Notes: generated from the sequence alone by a model not told the origin. A stretch of 64,000 nt of DNA from Pelomonas asaccharophilus_A (GCF_031458115.1 NZ_JAVDXV010000007.1:345613-409612); one strand, 5' to 3'; positions 1-8,945 are shown, counted from the first letter of the stretch. Numbers and translations: made by a program.

Positions 1-186
1 CGAGCTCTTGAACAGGTTGAGTGAGCCATGGACCTTGACCTCGAAGTTCTCATAGCCAGACGCGAAGTGTTTGGTCTGCGCTTTGTCGCCCCCCGCCGTC
101 CGAACATGTCCAGGTGAGCGCTGATCACGCCCGCAGCTGTCCTCGGAGGCCTCGCCTCGGGGAGCGCCTCCTTCAAGATTTGCCAT
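1..186 (-). CDS. possible partial hypothetical protein, runs off left edge
   Basis: An open minus-strand frame enters from the left edge. It has an ATG at 186 (residues MANLEGGAPRGE) and no stop down to base 1; the frame also stays open upstream of that ATG to a TAG near 270. The visible 62 residues include GYENFEVKVHG, which I do not recognise. No good ribosome binding site precedes the ATG. The frame may be chance in GC-rich DNA; sequence to the left of the window would settle it. Confidence 0.2.
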   Translation of the reverse strand, partial: MANLEGGAPRGEASEDSCGRDQRSPGHVRTAGGDKAQTKHFASGYENFEVKVHGSLNLFKSS

Positions 187-676
187 GGCCAGCCAGTCCG
201 ATGACGCCCAGATTTCATCGATGTCTGAGTTGCCCGCTAAAGATGGTTCAGGTTCAGGGTTGTGCTACATGAAGCGGATGGCAAGGCCCAAGCCCGTGAA
301 AGAAGAGAAAAAAGAGCAATAGAAGTGATGTCTGCAGCCTGCCGGGCCAGACACCAGCCGGTCTGCATCGACCCACCCGGAGCCCGCCATGCGCCACTCC
401 CTGCAAGAACACCAGCCCGCGACATCGAAACCCGCAGCCCAGCGCGGGGTCAGCCCGCGCGGCGGCATCGCGTCAGCCCAATTGGCCTGCAGCACGCGCC
501 AGGCGACCCAGCTGCGCCAGCTGGGGGAACTGGGCGTGGCACCGGTGAAGCACGATCAGCCAGGCGAGAGCTTCGGCCCGCCCGCACAACTCATTCGGAT
601 ACGCCGGTCCAGCACTGGGAAGTACAAACCAGTTGGTCAAAAGCCGCCCGCGGAGGACGACCTCGAAACCGACACG

Positions 677-1450
677 ATGTCGGCAGACGACATCCGCCTA
701 CTGTTGAACGAAAGCCTTGCAGGTGATGTCAAGGACGCCCTCTTGCTGCGACTCCTCACGCTGAACGGCGAAGGCCGGCAAACGTTGCAGTCGAAAGACG
801 CCGCCATTTCCCGGCTCGACAGCGACAACAAGGATCTGCGCAAGCGAATCGGCAAAGCCACCGACTACCTGAAGGAAGACGGTGAGGCGTTGTCGAAAGG
901 CGCGCTCTTCAGGGAGCACGTCATCCCGCTGACGACGGGCGCCCTGTCGCTGGTGAACGGCCCGGTGAACGCCTTCCTCAACACGGCAACCCGGGTCGAT
1001 ACATCTCTGGCGACCACTGGCGTGGCTGCCGGGCTTCAGATCGCCAACGATGCTGCGCTGATCTGGTCGGCGCAGAACCAGTGGCGGCGGGTCTACCTCT
1101 TCACCGCGATGGTGCTGCAGGCAGCGGCCCAGATGTTGATGACCATACCGGGTACCGACGACCCCTTGTTTCAGGCGCCGGCGCAGAACGACACCCTTGC
1201 ACCCAACAGCACGGCCCCCAACACCACCATCGCCGCAACCGGGAGCTACAACGGGAACAAATGGGTCTTTCTGAGTTTGGCCTTGACGCTCGGGTTGCTG
1301 GCCACCTTCTTCAGGATCCTCGACTCTCGACAGAGCAACTCCCTGCGCAAGAAGGAATCGAAACGTCGGGTGGGAAAAGTCAACCCGCAAGCCAGCCGCG
1401 ATAGCGATGGCGACCCCGACGGTGGCAGCAATCTGAGGGAGATCATCTGA
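677..1450 (+). CDS. hypothetical two-helix membrane protein with coiled-coil N-terminus
   Basis: A 257-residue reading from the ATG at 677 (MSADDIRLLLNES). Residues 1-65 are charged and heptad-like (LQSKDAAISRLDSDNKDLRK), suggesting a coiled coil. Two hydrophobic segments follow, near residues 140-160 (YLFTAMVLQAAAQMLMTIP) and 195-215 (WVFLSLALTLGLLATFF), separated by an Asn/Thr-rich loop; the tail is basic and hydrophilic. The frame is open back to 389, but the upstream 96 residues are low-complexity and unconvincing, so I chose the internal start; neither start has a strong ribosome binding site. The gene ends directly before an IS3 remnant, so it probably belongs to an accessory patch. I do not recognise the family. 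Confidence 0.55.
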   Translation: MSADDIRLLLNESLAGDVKDALLLRLLTLNGEGRQTLQSKDAAISRLDSDNKDLRKRIGKATDYLKEDGEALSKGALFREHVIPLTTGALSLVNGPVNAFLNTATRVDTSLATTGVAAGLQIANDAALIWSAQNQWRRVYLFTAMVLQAAAQMLMTIPGTDDPLFQAPAQNDTLAPNSTAPNTTIAATGSYNGNKWVFLSLALTLGLLATFFRILDSRQSNSLRKKESKRRVGKVNPQASRDSDGDPDGGSNLREII

Positions 1451-1451
1451 C

Positions 1452-1790
1452 CTGGGCAAGAACACGATGGAGAACGAGATCCTCGAGCAGGAAACTGGAT
1501 CGCGCGCGCTCTTGTTACCCAAGGACGAGCCGTGAAGGCAGTCCGCGACGCGCTGGGCCTGGCGCGCTCGCACCTTCACACGCGTGTTCATCGGTCGCTG
1601 GACTGGCGTGATCCCACGCGCACGATCAATCTGTCGGCTAGCGACCCAGCTGAAGAGACGCAGATCCTGCATCACCGGCCGCAGGCTCCTCAACATCCTG
1701 CTTCTCGGTCGCCGGTGCTACGGAATTGCTACACGCCCCCGCGATCCAATCGCCAACCAGCTGATTTGCAATGGCTTATAGCCTTCGATC
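1452..1790 (+). pseudogene. IS3-family transposase remnant (orfA end / orfB start)
   Basis: The frame at 1452-1535 reads LGKNTMENEILEQE and ends LLLPKDEP-stop, which resembles the C-terminus of IS3-family OrfA. It ends in a TGA overlapping a GTG at 1532, the usual OrfA/OrfB arrangement. The GTG frame reads VKAVRDALGLARSHLHTRVH, like the start of OrfB. After about residue 28 the OrfB likeness breaks up between frames, and no DDE catalytic region is found, so the element is dead. The right-hand limit is approximate. The identification rests on remembered family resemblance. The 1791-1902 stretch holds nothing further that I can support. Confidence 0.5.
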
Positions 1791-1902
1791 CGTCCCATCC
1801 ATCATGGGGGCGACGGACAGGCGCCAGGGGGAGAAGGCAGTGGAAGTCACGCTGCAATTATCGAGGGCGTGCAAAGACAGGGTCCGCCGCCGGGACAGCG
1901 TT

Positions 1903-3891
1903 CTATGGAGTCGGCGCGTTCACAAGCTGCAACAGCGGCGACTCCAGTTGCGGCGCCAGGCTGAGCGCAAAGTCTTCGGTCAGGTGGTTGCGGTCCATGA
2001 ACATCACCATGCCATCCCTGGCCGTTTCGCAAACGGCTGCGGAACACATGGACGCGGCCAAGTTGATGAACGTTGCGCCCCGCTGTTTCAGTGCGATCTC
2101 CTCCACCTGAGCGATGGGGCTGAGACGCGCTTCGTCATCGGCCACCAGATAGGTGCAGGCCTGCCCCAACGACCACCCCCGCCATGCTGACCGTGCATGG
2201 CAGGTCGGGACGTCAAAGCCGGGAAAGGGTGTGTCGCGGATGTAGCCGATGCGCACACCCATGCCTTGCAAGCGGGTGATCGTGCGGTCCAGCCCGGCTT
2301 GCCAATGCTTCGGCACGATGCTGTAGCCAGATGAGTTGGCCATCACGACCACCTCGGGTTTCATCGCCTCGATGCGCTTGAGCATGCGCTCGCGCCAGAT
2401 CGTGCATTCGCGGTACTCGTTCAACGTCGTGTAAACCTGGACCGTCACGTCCACCGACGGACAGGCCGCCTTGGTCAGCGCCACCAGCCGCAAGCCGTGC
2501 TTCTCGGCCAGATGCTGGAGTGGCACGAACCATTGCGACGCATGGGAATCGCCGAAGAGAACGACGGTGGCACGCGGCTGCTTGCTGCCGAACTCGCACG
2601 CCGGCTGATCCAGGGCTGGCGCCAGCGTGAGGCACTCGGTGCTATCAACCACCGTCCATTTAGCTGCCTTCAGGAACCGGCCCTGCTCGGGTGTCACGTG
2701 GACGAACTTCCGAGTCAGTTGCGCTGCCACTGCAACCATGATGCACAGCGCGAGCCCCGCCAAAACAATCCTCCGGGCCGACCAGTCCTGCAGCAGCCCG
2801 TGCAGAAATGGCTGCTCCACCAAACGATAAGAGAGCCGCCCCAGCGCGATAGAGACTGCGAGGAGTGCTACGGTCAACCACGGATCGGGCTTCGGAAAGA
2901 ACTGTGTGGCGACGATCAGTACAGGCCAATGCCAGAGGTAGACCGAGTACGAGCAATCGCCCAGCCATCGCAGCCAACGGGCCTCCAGCCACCTGCCGAC
3001 CAAGGACTGTCGGCCCCGTTGGACCACCACAAGCAGCATGACCGCGGCAAGCACGGGAATCACCGCCCAGCCTCCTGGAAACCTCATCCGGCCGTCAAAG
3101 GTCAGGCTGACCAGCACGAGCGCGAGCAGTGCGGTAAGACCCAGCCCCGTGACCCATCGTTTGTTCAAGTTCGCAACGAGGTGCGCGCTGCCCATGACGG
3201 CCATTCCCGCTGCGAACTCCCAGATCCGAAACGGCGTGAGGAAGAACGCGAGCTTGTACTTGATGAGCGACACCACCACGCAGGCGACCAAGCTCGTCAC
3301 GCCCAGCACAGCCACCAGCCAGAACGTTGCGTGTCGAGCGCCACGCCCCGTTAGTCGCACCACGGCAAGCAGCAGCAGCGGCCACAGCAAATAGAACTGT
3401 TCCTCGACCGCAAGCGACCAAAGATGCAGCAGGGGGTTGGCCTCTGTGTGGCCACCAAAGTAGTCGGTCGGTCGGCTGGCGAACCAGATGTTCACGGCGT
3501 AAAGAGCCGCCGCACGCATCGATGACAGCAACTCGTCCTGCTCGTGGGGTGCGTACAGGTACCGCATGCCGACAAGCGTGACCACCAGTGCCAGGGCCGA
3601 AGCCGGCAACAACCGACGTACGCGACGGCCGAAGAATGCCCACAGATCGATGGTCCCGTGCGTTTCCAGTTCACGCAACAACAAGCCACCGATGAGATAA
3701 CCCGAAATCACAAAGAAGACGTCAACACCGACGAAACCGCCCGCGAACCCAGGAACGCTCGCATGGTTGAGCAGCACAAGCGAGATCGCCAGGCCCCGCA
3801 TGCCCTGCAGGCCGGGGTTGAAGCTCGTGCTGCGAGCCTGGGGAACCGCAGGTCTGGCTTCGGTACCGGCGGCTGACACCACGGCGCTCAT
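1903..3891 (-). CDS. O-acyltransferase with C-terminal SGNH domain (OafA/YrhL type)
   Basis: A 662-residue inner-membrane acyltransferase-3 protein. Residues 25-370 carry about ten hydrophobic helices with the family motifs GMRGLAISLVLLNH near the N-terminus and HLWSLAVEEQFYLLWPLLLL near residue 150. The C-terminal third is a periplasmic SGNH hydrolase-like domain: GDSHASQW near residue 440 gives the nucleophile Ser, and DRNHLT near residue 635 gives the Asp/His pair. Such proteins O-acetylate surface polysaccharide, LPS or peptidoglycan; the substrate here is unknown. The ATG at 3891 overlaps the stop of the hydrolase gene by 4 bases, so it is the last gene of a three-gene coupled set, although no functional link to the others is obvious. 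Confidence 0.85.
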   Translation of the reverse strand: MSAVVSAAGTEARPAVPQARSTSFNPGLQGMRGLAISLVLLNHASVPGFAGGFVGVDVFFVISGYLIGGLLLRELETHGTIDLWAFFGRRVRRLLPASALALVVTLVGMRYLYAPHEQDELLSSMRAAALYAVNIWFASRPTDYFGGHTEANPLLHLWSLAVEEQFYLLWPLLLLAVVRLTGRGARHATFWLVAVLGVTSLVACVVVSLIKYKLAFFLTPFRIWEFAAGMAVMGSAHLVANLNKRWVTGLGLTALLALVLVSLTFDGRMRFPGGWAVIPVLAAVMLLVVVQRGRQSLVGRWLEARWLRWLGDCSYSVYLWHWPVLIVATQFFPKPDPWLTVALLAVSIALGRLSYRLVEQPFLHGLLQDWSARRIVLAGLALCIMVAVAAQLTRKFVHVTPEQGRFLKAAKWTVVDSTECLTLAPALDQPACEFGSKQPRATVVLFGDSHASQWFVPLQHLAEKHGLRLVALTKAACPSVDVTVQVYTTLNEYRECTIWRERMLKRIEAMKPEVVVMANSSGYSIVPKHWQAGLDRTITRLQGMGVRIGYIRDTPFPGFDVPTCHARSAWRGWSLGQACTYLVADDEARLSPIAQVEEIALKQRGATFINLAASMCSAAVCETARDGMVMFMDRNHLTEDFALSLAPQLESPLLQLVNAPTP

Positions 3892-4994
3892 GCCAGATCC
3901 TTCAGCGGATGAGAGTCAAGCTCCCAGGGGCTGGTAAAAAAGGCAGCGACCTCGGCCGAATCAATCTCCGCCGGCTGCCAGCGCGGCGCATGGTCCTTGT
4001 CGATGGCCAGTGCGCGTATGCCCTCCACCGTCTCGCTGCGGGCTGCGCCGCGCAGGTGGAAGGCGTGGTGCACGAGGTCTCTCTCCAGCCTCAGGTCGTC
4101 GGCCAGGCTGAGCGCGCGGCCGCGGCGCACCAGTTCCAGCGTGACGGCAAGCATCGTCGGCGAGCGCTTCAGCAGCGCTGCGTGGGTCTCCTGGGCCCAG
4201 GGGTCGTCGGCGTGCTTCAGCGAGTCGAGAATGGCGGACAGCGTCGGCAGGCCGAAATGCCGGTCGATGCGCTCCGCCACCGCCTTGGGGTCGGCCGTGG
4301 GCGCGAGGTCGGCACGTTCCATGATGGTGGCGACGACATGCTCCGCGCTGGGTTGCGGACTGTTGCACAGCGCGGTGACCAGGCTGTCCCAGTTGTCGGT
4401 GCTGACGTAGACATCGCCCAGCCCCCATTCGATCGCATCGCCGGCGGCGATGGTCTGCCCCGCCAGCGCCAGCCACTCGCCAACATGGCCGGGGCACCGG
4501 CTCAGGAAGTAGCCGCCGCCCACGTCGGGGAACAGGCCGATGCCGGTCTCGGGCATGGCCAGCTGCGAGCGGTCGGACAGCACGCGCAGCTTGGCGCCCT
4601 GGCTGATGCCCATGCCGCCGCCCATGACGATGCCGTCCATCAGCGCGATGTAGGGCTTGGGGTAGGCGTGGATCTGGTGGTTGAGGCGGTATTCCTCGGT
4701 AAAGAAGTCGTCCAGCGCCGTGTCACCGGCGTGCGCTGCCTGGTGGAAAAAGCGGATGTCGCCACCGGCGCAAAAGGCCGGCGCCTTGCCTTCCCGGCCG
4801 GCACCGAGCACGGCGACGGCCTGGATCTCGGGGCGCGTGGCCCAATGGCTCAGCAGCGCCGCCATGTCGCGGATCATGACCAGCGACAGCGCGTTCAGCG
4901 CCTGCGGCCGGTTCAGCGTGATCAGGCCAAGGCAACCGTTGACCTGGGCCAGGATCTGGCCATCGGATACCAGGGGCGGGATCAGATCACTCAT
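3888..4994 (-). CDS. 3-hydroxyisobutyryl-CoA hydrolase (enoyl-CoA hydratase family)
   Basis: A 368-residue crotonase-fold enzyme. The length and the C-terminal extension match 3-hydroxyisobutyryl-CoA hydrolase rather than the usual 260-residue enoyl-CoA hydratase. Visible family signatures are AFCAGGDIRFF (first oxyanion-hole segment, near residue 70), GIVMGGGMGIS (second, near residue 120) and PETGIGLFPDVGGGYFLSR with the catalytic Glu/Asp region near residue 145. The enzyme releases free 3-hydroxyisobutyrate in valine catabolism. Its start overlaps the permease stop by 4 bases and its stop overlaps the acyltransferase start. Its carbon would end as propionyl-CoA, used by the operon at 47.7-58.4 kb. 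Another crotonase hydrolase activity cannot be excluded. Confidence 0.85.
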   Translation of the reverse strand: MSDLIPPLVSDGQILAQVNGCLGLITLNRPQALNALSLVMIRDMAALLSHWATRPEIQAVAVLGAGREGKAPAFCAGGDIRFFHQAAHAGDTALDDFFTEEYRLNHQIHAYPKPYIALMDGIVMGGGMGISQGAKLRVLSDRSQLAMPETGIGLFPDVGGGYFLSRCPGHVGEWLALAGQTIAAGDAIEWGLGDVYVSTDNWDSLVTALCNSPQPSAEHVVATIMERADLAPTADPKAVAERIDRHFGLPTLSAILDSLKHADDPWAQETHAALLKRSPTMLAVTLELVRRGRALSLADDLRLERDLVHHAFHLRGAARSETVEGIRALAIDKDHAPRWQPAEIDSAEVAAFFTSPWELDSHPLKDLA

Positions 4995-5866
4995 GCGTTC
5001 TTCAAAACGGGTTTGACGGAGGAAGGAGCCAACGCCTCGTTGGCGACCAGCGCGGCGAGCACGAGGCTACCGCCGATCAGGGCGGCGCTGCCTGGGTGTT
5101 CGCCCGCAAAAAACCAGGCCCACAGCACGCCAAGCAGGGTTTCAGCTTGACCCAGCAGCGCCAACTCATGGCCAGGCAACTCGCGGGCCAGGCGCACGGC
5201 CAGCAGGCAGGGAATGGCGAGCTGGAACACGCCGAGGAAGCCGAGCAGGCCCAGGTCATGCACGCTGGCTTGCAGCGGCCAAGCCAGCGGCAGGGTCACG
5301 GCGGCGGACAGCAGCGCGCCGATGAGCACCGCGGGCAGCATGTCGGTGCCGGCGCCCTGCCCCACCTTTTGCAGCAGGCACCAGTTGCTCGCGGCCGCCA
5401 GCGGCACCCCCAGCGCGACGATGACGCCAGTCAGCGGCCCGCCCAACTGGCCGCCGAACATCCAGGCGATGCCGGCACCGGCGATAACGATGGCAGCCCA
5501 GGTGCGCGCGGGCACCGGTTGCTTGAGGAACAGCCACGCGAACACGGCCGTGAACAGAGGCGACAGCGACATCGTCACCAGCACGTTGGCCACCGTCGTC
5601 AACGACAGCGCCACCATGAAGGCGGTGAACATGACGGCCCAGCAGACGCCGGAGGCCCAGACCGCCGCACCGCGCAGTGCCGGCAGCAGCGCCCTGCCCC
5701 GCATGACACCCAGGATCGCGACCAGCGCCAGCGCATTGAACGCGCTGCGCCAGAACGTGATCTCGAAACCCCGCGCCGCATCCAGATGCCGCGTGACCAC
5801 GCCCGCCGAACTCCACATCAGCGTGACCAGCAGCATCAGCAAGACAGCAGACCGGTGCGTCATCAA
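4991..5866 (-). CDS. DMT-family (EamA) permease
   Basis: A 291-residue integral membrane protein with about ten hydrophobic helices arranged as two EamA repeats (residues 8-140 and 150-280). The N-terminal helix runs into TLMWSSAGVVTRHLD, a typical EamA helix-1 pattern, and the second repeat begins near GVIVALGVPLAAASNWC. These inner-membrane carriers export amino acids or other metabolites; the substrate is not predictable here. It is the first gene of the set with the hydrolase and acyltransferase (4-base overlap) and starts just beyond two hairpins that separate it from typA. Confidence 0.85.
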   Translation of the reverse strand: MMTHRSAVLLMLLVTLMWSSAGVVTRHLDAARGFEITFWRSAFNALALVAILGVMRGRALLPALRGAAVWASGVCWAVMFTAFMVALSLTTVANVLVTMSLSPLFTAVFAWLFLKQPVPARTWAAIVIAGAGIAWMFGGQLGGPLTGVIVALGVPLAAASNWCLLQKVGQGAGTDMLPAVLIGALLSAAVTLPLAWPLQASVHDLGLLGFLGVFQLAIPCLLAVRLARELPGHELALLGQAETLLGVLWAWFFAGEHPGSAALIGGSLVLAALVANEALAPSSVKPVLKNA

Positions 5867-5872
5867 ACAAGA

Positions 5873-5892
5873 GCGCCCCTGAAAAGGGGCGC
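5873..5892 (-). terminator. hairpin terminator before the permease gene
   Basis: A perfect 8-bp stem (gcgcccct/aggggcgc) with a four-base loop. Read on the minus strand it is followed by tcttgttt. It lies between typA and the permease start at 5866, so it probably limits read-through from the typA transcript. Confidence 0.55.
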
Positions 5893-5911
5893 GGGCAAAA
5901 CTCTGACTAGA

Positions 5912-5930
5912 GCCCCCTCCTGGAGGGGGC
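5912..5930 (-). terminator. G/C hairpin downstream of typA
   Basis: A stem gccccct/agggggc with a 5-base loop, 46 bases past the typA stop. It lacks a clean U-tract, so it is either a weak terminator or an RNA 3' end stabiliser acting with the hairpin at 5873-5892. Confidence 0.35.
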
Positions 5931-5976
5931 TGGGGGAGCTCAACATTCCCGCGGAACGCGAGCGTGCTGCGTGCGC

Positions 5977-7800
5977 TTAAGCGCGCGCTGCACGCTTCCG
6001 CTCGTTCTCTGTCAGGAAGCGCTTGCGCACCCGCACGCTCTTGGGCGTGATTTCGACCAGCTCGTCGTCATCGATGAAGTCCACGCCGTACTCCAGCGTC
6101 AGGTCGATGGGCGGCGTGATCTTGATCGCGTCTTCCTTGCCGCTGACGCGGAAGTTGGTCAGCTGCTTGGTGCGCGTGGCGTTGACGACCAGGTCGTTGT
6201 CGCGGTTGTGGATGCCGACGATCATGCCTTCGTAGACCGGGTCATTCGGCTTCACGAACATGCGGCCGCGGTCGTCCAGCTTGCCCAGCGCGTAGGTGAA
6301 GATCTCGCCGTCGTCCATGGAGATCAGCACGCCGTTCTTGCGGCCGCCGATGTCGCCCTTGTGGGCTTCGTAGCCGTCGAAGATCGACGAGATCAGGCCC
6401 GAGCCACGCGTCAGGTTCATGAACTCGTTGGCGAAGCCGATCAGGCCACGCGCCGGGATGCGGTACTCCAGGCGCACGCGGCCGTTGCCGTCCGGCTCCA
6501 TGTTGATCATCTCGCCCTTGCGCAGGCCCAGCGCCTGCATGACGCCACCCTGGTGGGTTTCCTCGACGTCGGCGGTCACCATTTCCATCGGCTCGCTCTT
6601 CACGCCGTCGATGTCCTTGAACATCACGCGCGGCTTGGAGACCGCCAGCTCGTAGCCTTCGCGGCGCATGTTCTCCAGCAGGATGGTCAGGTGCAGTTCG
6701 CCGCGGCCGCAGACCTCGAAGATGCCGTCTTCATCGGTCTCGGAGACGCGCAGCGCCACGTTGTGCTGCAGTTCCTTCTGCAAGCGGTCCCAGATCTGGC
6801 GGCTGGTGACGTACTTGCCTTCGCGGCCGGCCAGCGGGCTGGTGTTGACGCAGAAGTTCATCGTCAGCGTCGGCTCGTCCACCTTCAGCATGGGCAGCGG
6901 CTGCGGGTTGGCCGGGTCGGTCACGGTCACGCCGATGCCGATGTCCTCAATGCCGTTGATCAGCACGATGTTGCCGGGGCCGGCTTCGGTGACCTGCACG
7001 CGGTCCAGGCCGTGGAAGGTCAGCACCTGGTTGATGCGACCGTTGACGGCCTTGCCGTCCGGGCCTTCCATCACGGTGACCTGCTGGCCCGGCTTGATGG
7101 TGCCCTGGCTGATGCGGCCCACGCCGATGCGGCCGACGAAGGTGGAAAAGTCCAGTGCCGAGATCTGCAGTTGCAGCGGCGCCGAGGCGTCGCCGGACTG
7201 CGGCGGCACGTGCTTCAGGATGGTCTCGAACAGGGCCGACATGTCGGGGCCCCACTTCTCGCCCGGCGCGCCTTCTTTCAGCGACGTCCAGCCGTTGATG
7301 CCGGAGGCGTAGACCACAGGGAAATCCAGCTGCTCGTCGTTGGCGCCGAGGTTGGCGAACAGGTCGAACGCGGCGTTGATGACGGCGTCGCACTTAGCGC
7401 CCGGCTTGTCGACCTTGTTGACGACGACGATGGGTTTGAGGCCCAGGGCCAGCGCCTTCTTCGTGACGAAGCGCGTCTGCGGCATCGGGCCTTCCTGCGC
7501 GTCGATCAGCAGCACCACGCCGTCGACCATCGACAGCGCGCGCTCCACTTCACCGCCGAAGTCCGCGTGTCCGGGCGTGTCGACGATGTTGATGTGCGTG
7601 CCACCCCAGCTGACCGCGCAGTTCTTGGCCAGGATGGTGATGCCGCGTTCGCGTTCGATGGCGTTGCTGTCCATCACGGTGTCGACGACCTTCTCGTGGT
7701 CGGCGAACGTGCCGCTCTGGCGCAGCAGTTGGTCAACCATGGTGGTCTTGCCATGGTCGACGTGGGCAATGATGGCGATGTTGCGGATCGGGGTGGTCAT
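5977..7800 (-). CDS. typA: GTPase TypA/BipA
   Basis: A 607-residue translational GTPase of normal family length. It acts on the ribosome, in large-subunit assembly and stress or cold adaptation. The G domain shows AHVDHGKTT (G1, residues 11-19), RGITI (G2), DTPGHADF (G3, near 75) and NKVDKPGA (G4, near 130). The EF-Tu domain-2 region follows, then the domain III/V-like part, with a basic tail RKRFLTENERKRAARA. It is the last gene of the rimP-nusA-infB-rbfA-truB set but is separated from truB by the palindromic element at 7842-7985, which may make it a separate transcript or tune read-through. Confidence 0.97.
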   Translation of the reverse strand: MTTPIRNIAIIAHVDHGKTTMVDQLLRQSGTFADHEKVVDTVMDSNAIERERGITILAKNCAVSWGGTHINIVDTPGHADFGGEVERALSMVDGVVLLIDAQEGPMPQTRFVTKKALALGLKPIVVVNKVDKPGAKCDAVINAAFDLFANLGANDEQLDFPVVYASGINGWTSLKEGAPGEKWGPDMSALFETILKHVPPQSGDASAPLQLQISALDFSTFVGRIGVGRISQGTIKPGQQVTVMEGPDGKAVNGRINQVLTFHGLDRVQVTEAGPGNIVLINGIEDIGIGVTVTDPANPQPLPMLKVDEPTLTMNFCVNTSPLAGREGKYVTSRQIWDRLQKELQHNVALRVSETDEDGIFEVCGRGELHLTILLENMRREGYELAVSKPRVMFKDIDGVKSEPMEMVTADVEETHQGGVMQALGLRKGEMINMEPDGNGRVRLEYRIPARGLIGFANEFMNLTRGSGLISSIFDGYEAHKGDIGGRKNGVLISMDDGEIFTYALGKLDDRGRMFVKPNDPVYEGMIVGIHNRDNDLVVNATRTKQLTNFRVSGKEDAIKITPPIDLTLEYGVDFIDDDELVEITPKSVRVRKRFLTENERKRAARA

Positions 7801-7841
7801 GACTGCAAGCTTCTATAAAAACCGGATTCAGGCGGAAGCTG

Positions 7842-7985
7842 TGAATGGCTCCTGCACGGCCGAGCAGACCGTCGAAGTGTCGCCAATCAAGGCGCAAAGC
7901 ACAGCCGTAGCGGGGCTACGACGAGCATTTGCAACGCTGAGTGGCGGCACTGCGGCGGGATAAGCGGGCGCGAGGGAGCCGTTCA
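7842..7985 (+). repeat. nested-palindrome intergenic element, copy A
   Basis: This element fills the truB-typA gap. The core (7883-7944) begins CCAATC and ends GAGTGG; inside it a hairpin cgtagc/gctacg and a pair gcaaa/tttgc are nested. The core is flanked by complementary arms gtgtcgcca (7877-7885) and tggcggcac (7942-7950), and then by tgaatggctcc (7842-7852) and ggagccgttca (7975-7985), the last overlapping the truB stop codon. A near-identical core sits at 60543-60605. It may act as a 3' UTR hairpin for the upstream minus-strand gene or as a dispersed palindromic repeat. Confidence 0.7.
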
Positions 7986-8945
7986 TAGCTTCTCTAGCAG
8001 AGCCTGGACCTCCGGCGGGGTCAACAGGCGGTCGGCGATCAGTTCGCCAGAAGTGATGTGGGCGCTGCCGAGGAAGGCACGCGCTTCGGGGCCGTAGACG
8101 CGCACGCGCTCGGCATCGGGTGCATCGACGCGCCGGCGCAGGCCGGACAGGAAGCGCACGGCTTCCTGCATGTCCAGGCGCAACTCGGGCGCATCGCACA
8201 GAAGTCGATCGGGGGACGTCAGCAGCGCGGCGCGGGCCTCGTCGGGCATGGCCTCGATCTGGGCCAGCGTCACGGCGCCATCCAGCGTCAGGCCGCCGGA
8301 ACCAGTGCGGCGCAGCGCGGCCAACGATGCGCCCACACCCAGCTTCGTGCCGATGTCTTCGGCCAGCGTGCGGATGTAGGTGCCTTTGGTGCAACGGACA
8401 TCGAGAGTCACGGTGCCAGCCTGCATCGCGACGATGTCGATGCTGTGAATCGTGACGCGACGGCTCTTGCGCTCGATCTCGATGCCCTGGCGCGCGTACT
8501 CGTACAGCGCCTTGCCTTCGTGTTTCAGCGCCGAGAACATCGGCGGCATCTGGTCGATCTCGCCGGTGAACGCGGCGCAGGTGGCAGCGATCTGCTCGGG
8601 GGCGATGTGGCCGGCATCAATGCGCTCCAGCACCTCGCCCTCGGCGTCGCCGGTGGTCGTGCGCACACCCAGCGCCAGCGTGGCCAGGTAGCGCTTGTCG
8701 GCGTCCAGGCTGACCTGGCTGAACTTCGTAGCCGCGCCGAAGCACAGCGGCAGCAGGCCGGTCGCCAGCGGGTCCAGCGTGCCGGTGTGACCGGCCTTCT
8801 CGGCGCGCAGCAGCCACTTCGCCTTCTGCAACGCGTCGTTGCTCGACAGGCCCAGCGGCTTGTCGAGCAACAACACGCCATGCAGCGGGCGGCGTTGCAC
8901 GCGCACCCGGGCAGGCTTCGCAGCGATGACCGCAGCGTCAGTCAT
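7983..8945 (-). CDS. truB: tRNA pseudouridine(55) synthase TruB
   Basis: A 320-residue enzyme that makes pseudouridine 55 in the T-arm of tRNAs. The catalytic Asp lies in GHTGTLDPLATGLLPLC near residue 55, preceded by the family start LLLDKPLGLSSNDALQ; KGTYIRTLAEDIG near residue 185 is the second conserved block. I chose the ATG at 8945 (MTDAAVIAAK), which overlaps the rbfA stop by 8 bases; the longer reading to 8978 runs into rbfA without similarity. Its stop lies in the outer arm of palindromic element A. Confidence 0.95.
   Translation of the reverse strand: MTDAAVIAAKPARVRVQRRPLHGVLLLDKPLGLSSNDALQKAKWLLRAEKAGHTGTLDPLATGLLPLCFGAATKFSQVSLDADKRYLATLALGVRTTTGDAEGEVLERIDAGHIAPEQIAATCAAFTGEIDQMPPMFSALKHEGKALYEYARQGIEIERKSRRVTIHSIDIVAMQAGTVTLDVRCTKGTYIRTLAEDIGTKLGVGASLAALRRTGSGGLTLDGAVTLAQIEAMPDEARAALLTSPDRLLCDAPELRLDMQEAVRFLSGLRRRVDAPDAERVRVYGPEARAFLGSAHITSGELIADRLLTPPEVQALLEKL

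Noticed and set aside
389..676. N-terminal 96 residues of the 353-residue frame at the left edge
   Set aside because: Low-complexity Gln/Ala/Arg/Pro composition with no ribosome site. The internal ATG at 677 gives the compact coiled-coil plus two-helix protein, though the longer form is not excluded.
5971..7818. 615-residue plus-strand open frame over typA
   Set aside because: Antisense shadow rich in Asp/Val/His without motifs; TypA is complete on the other strand.
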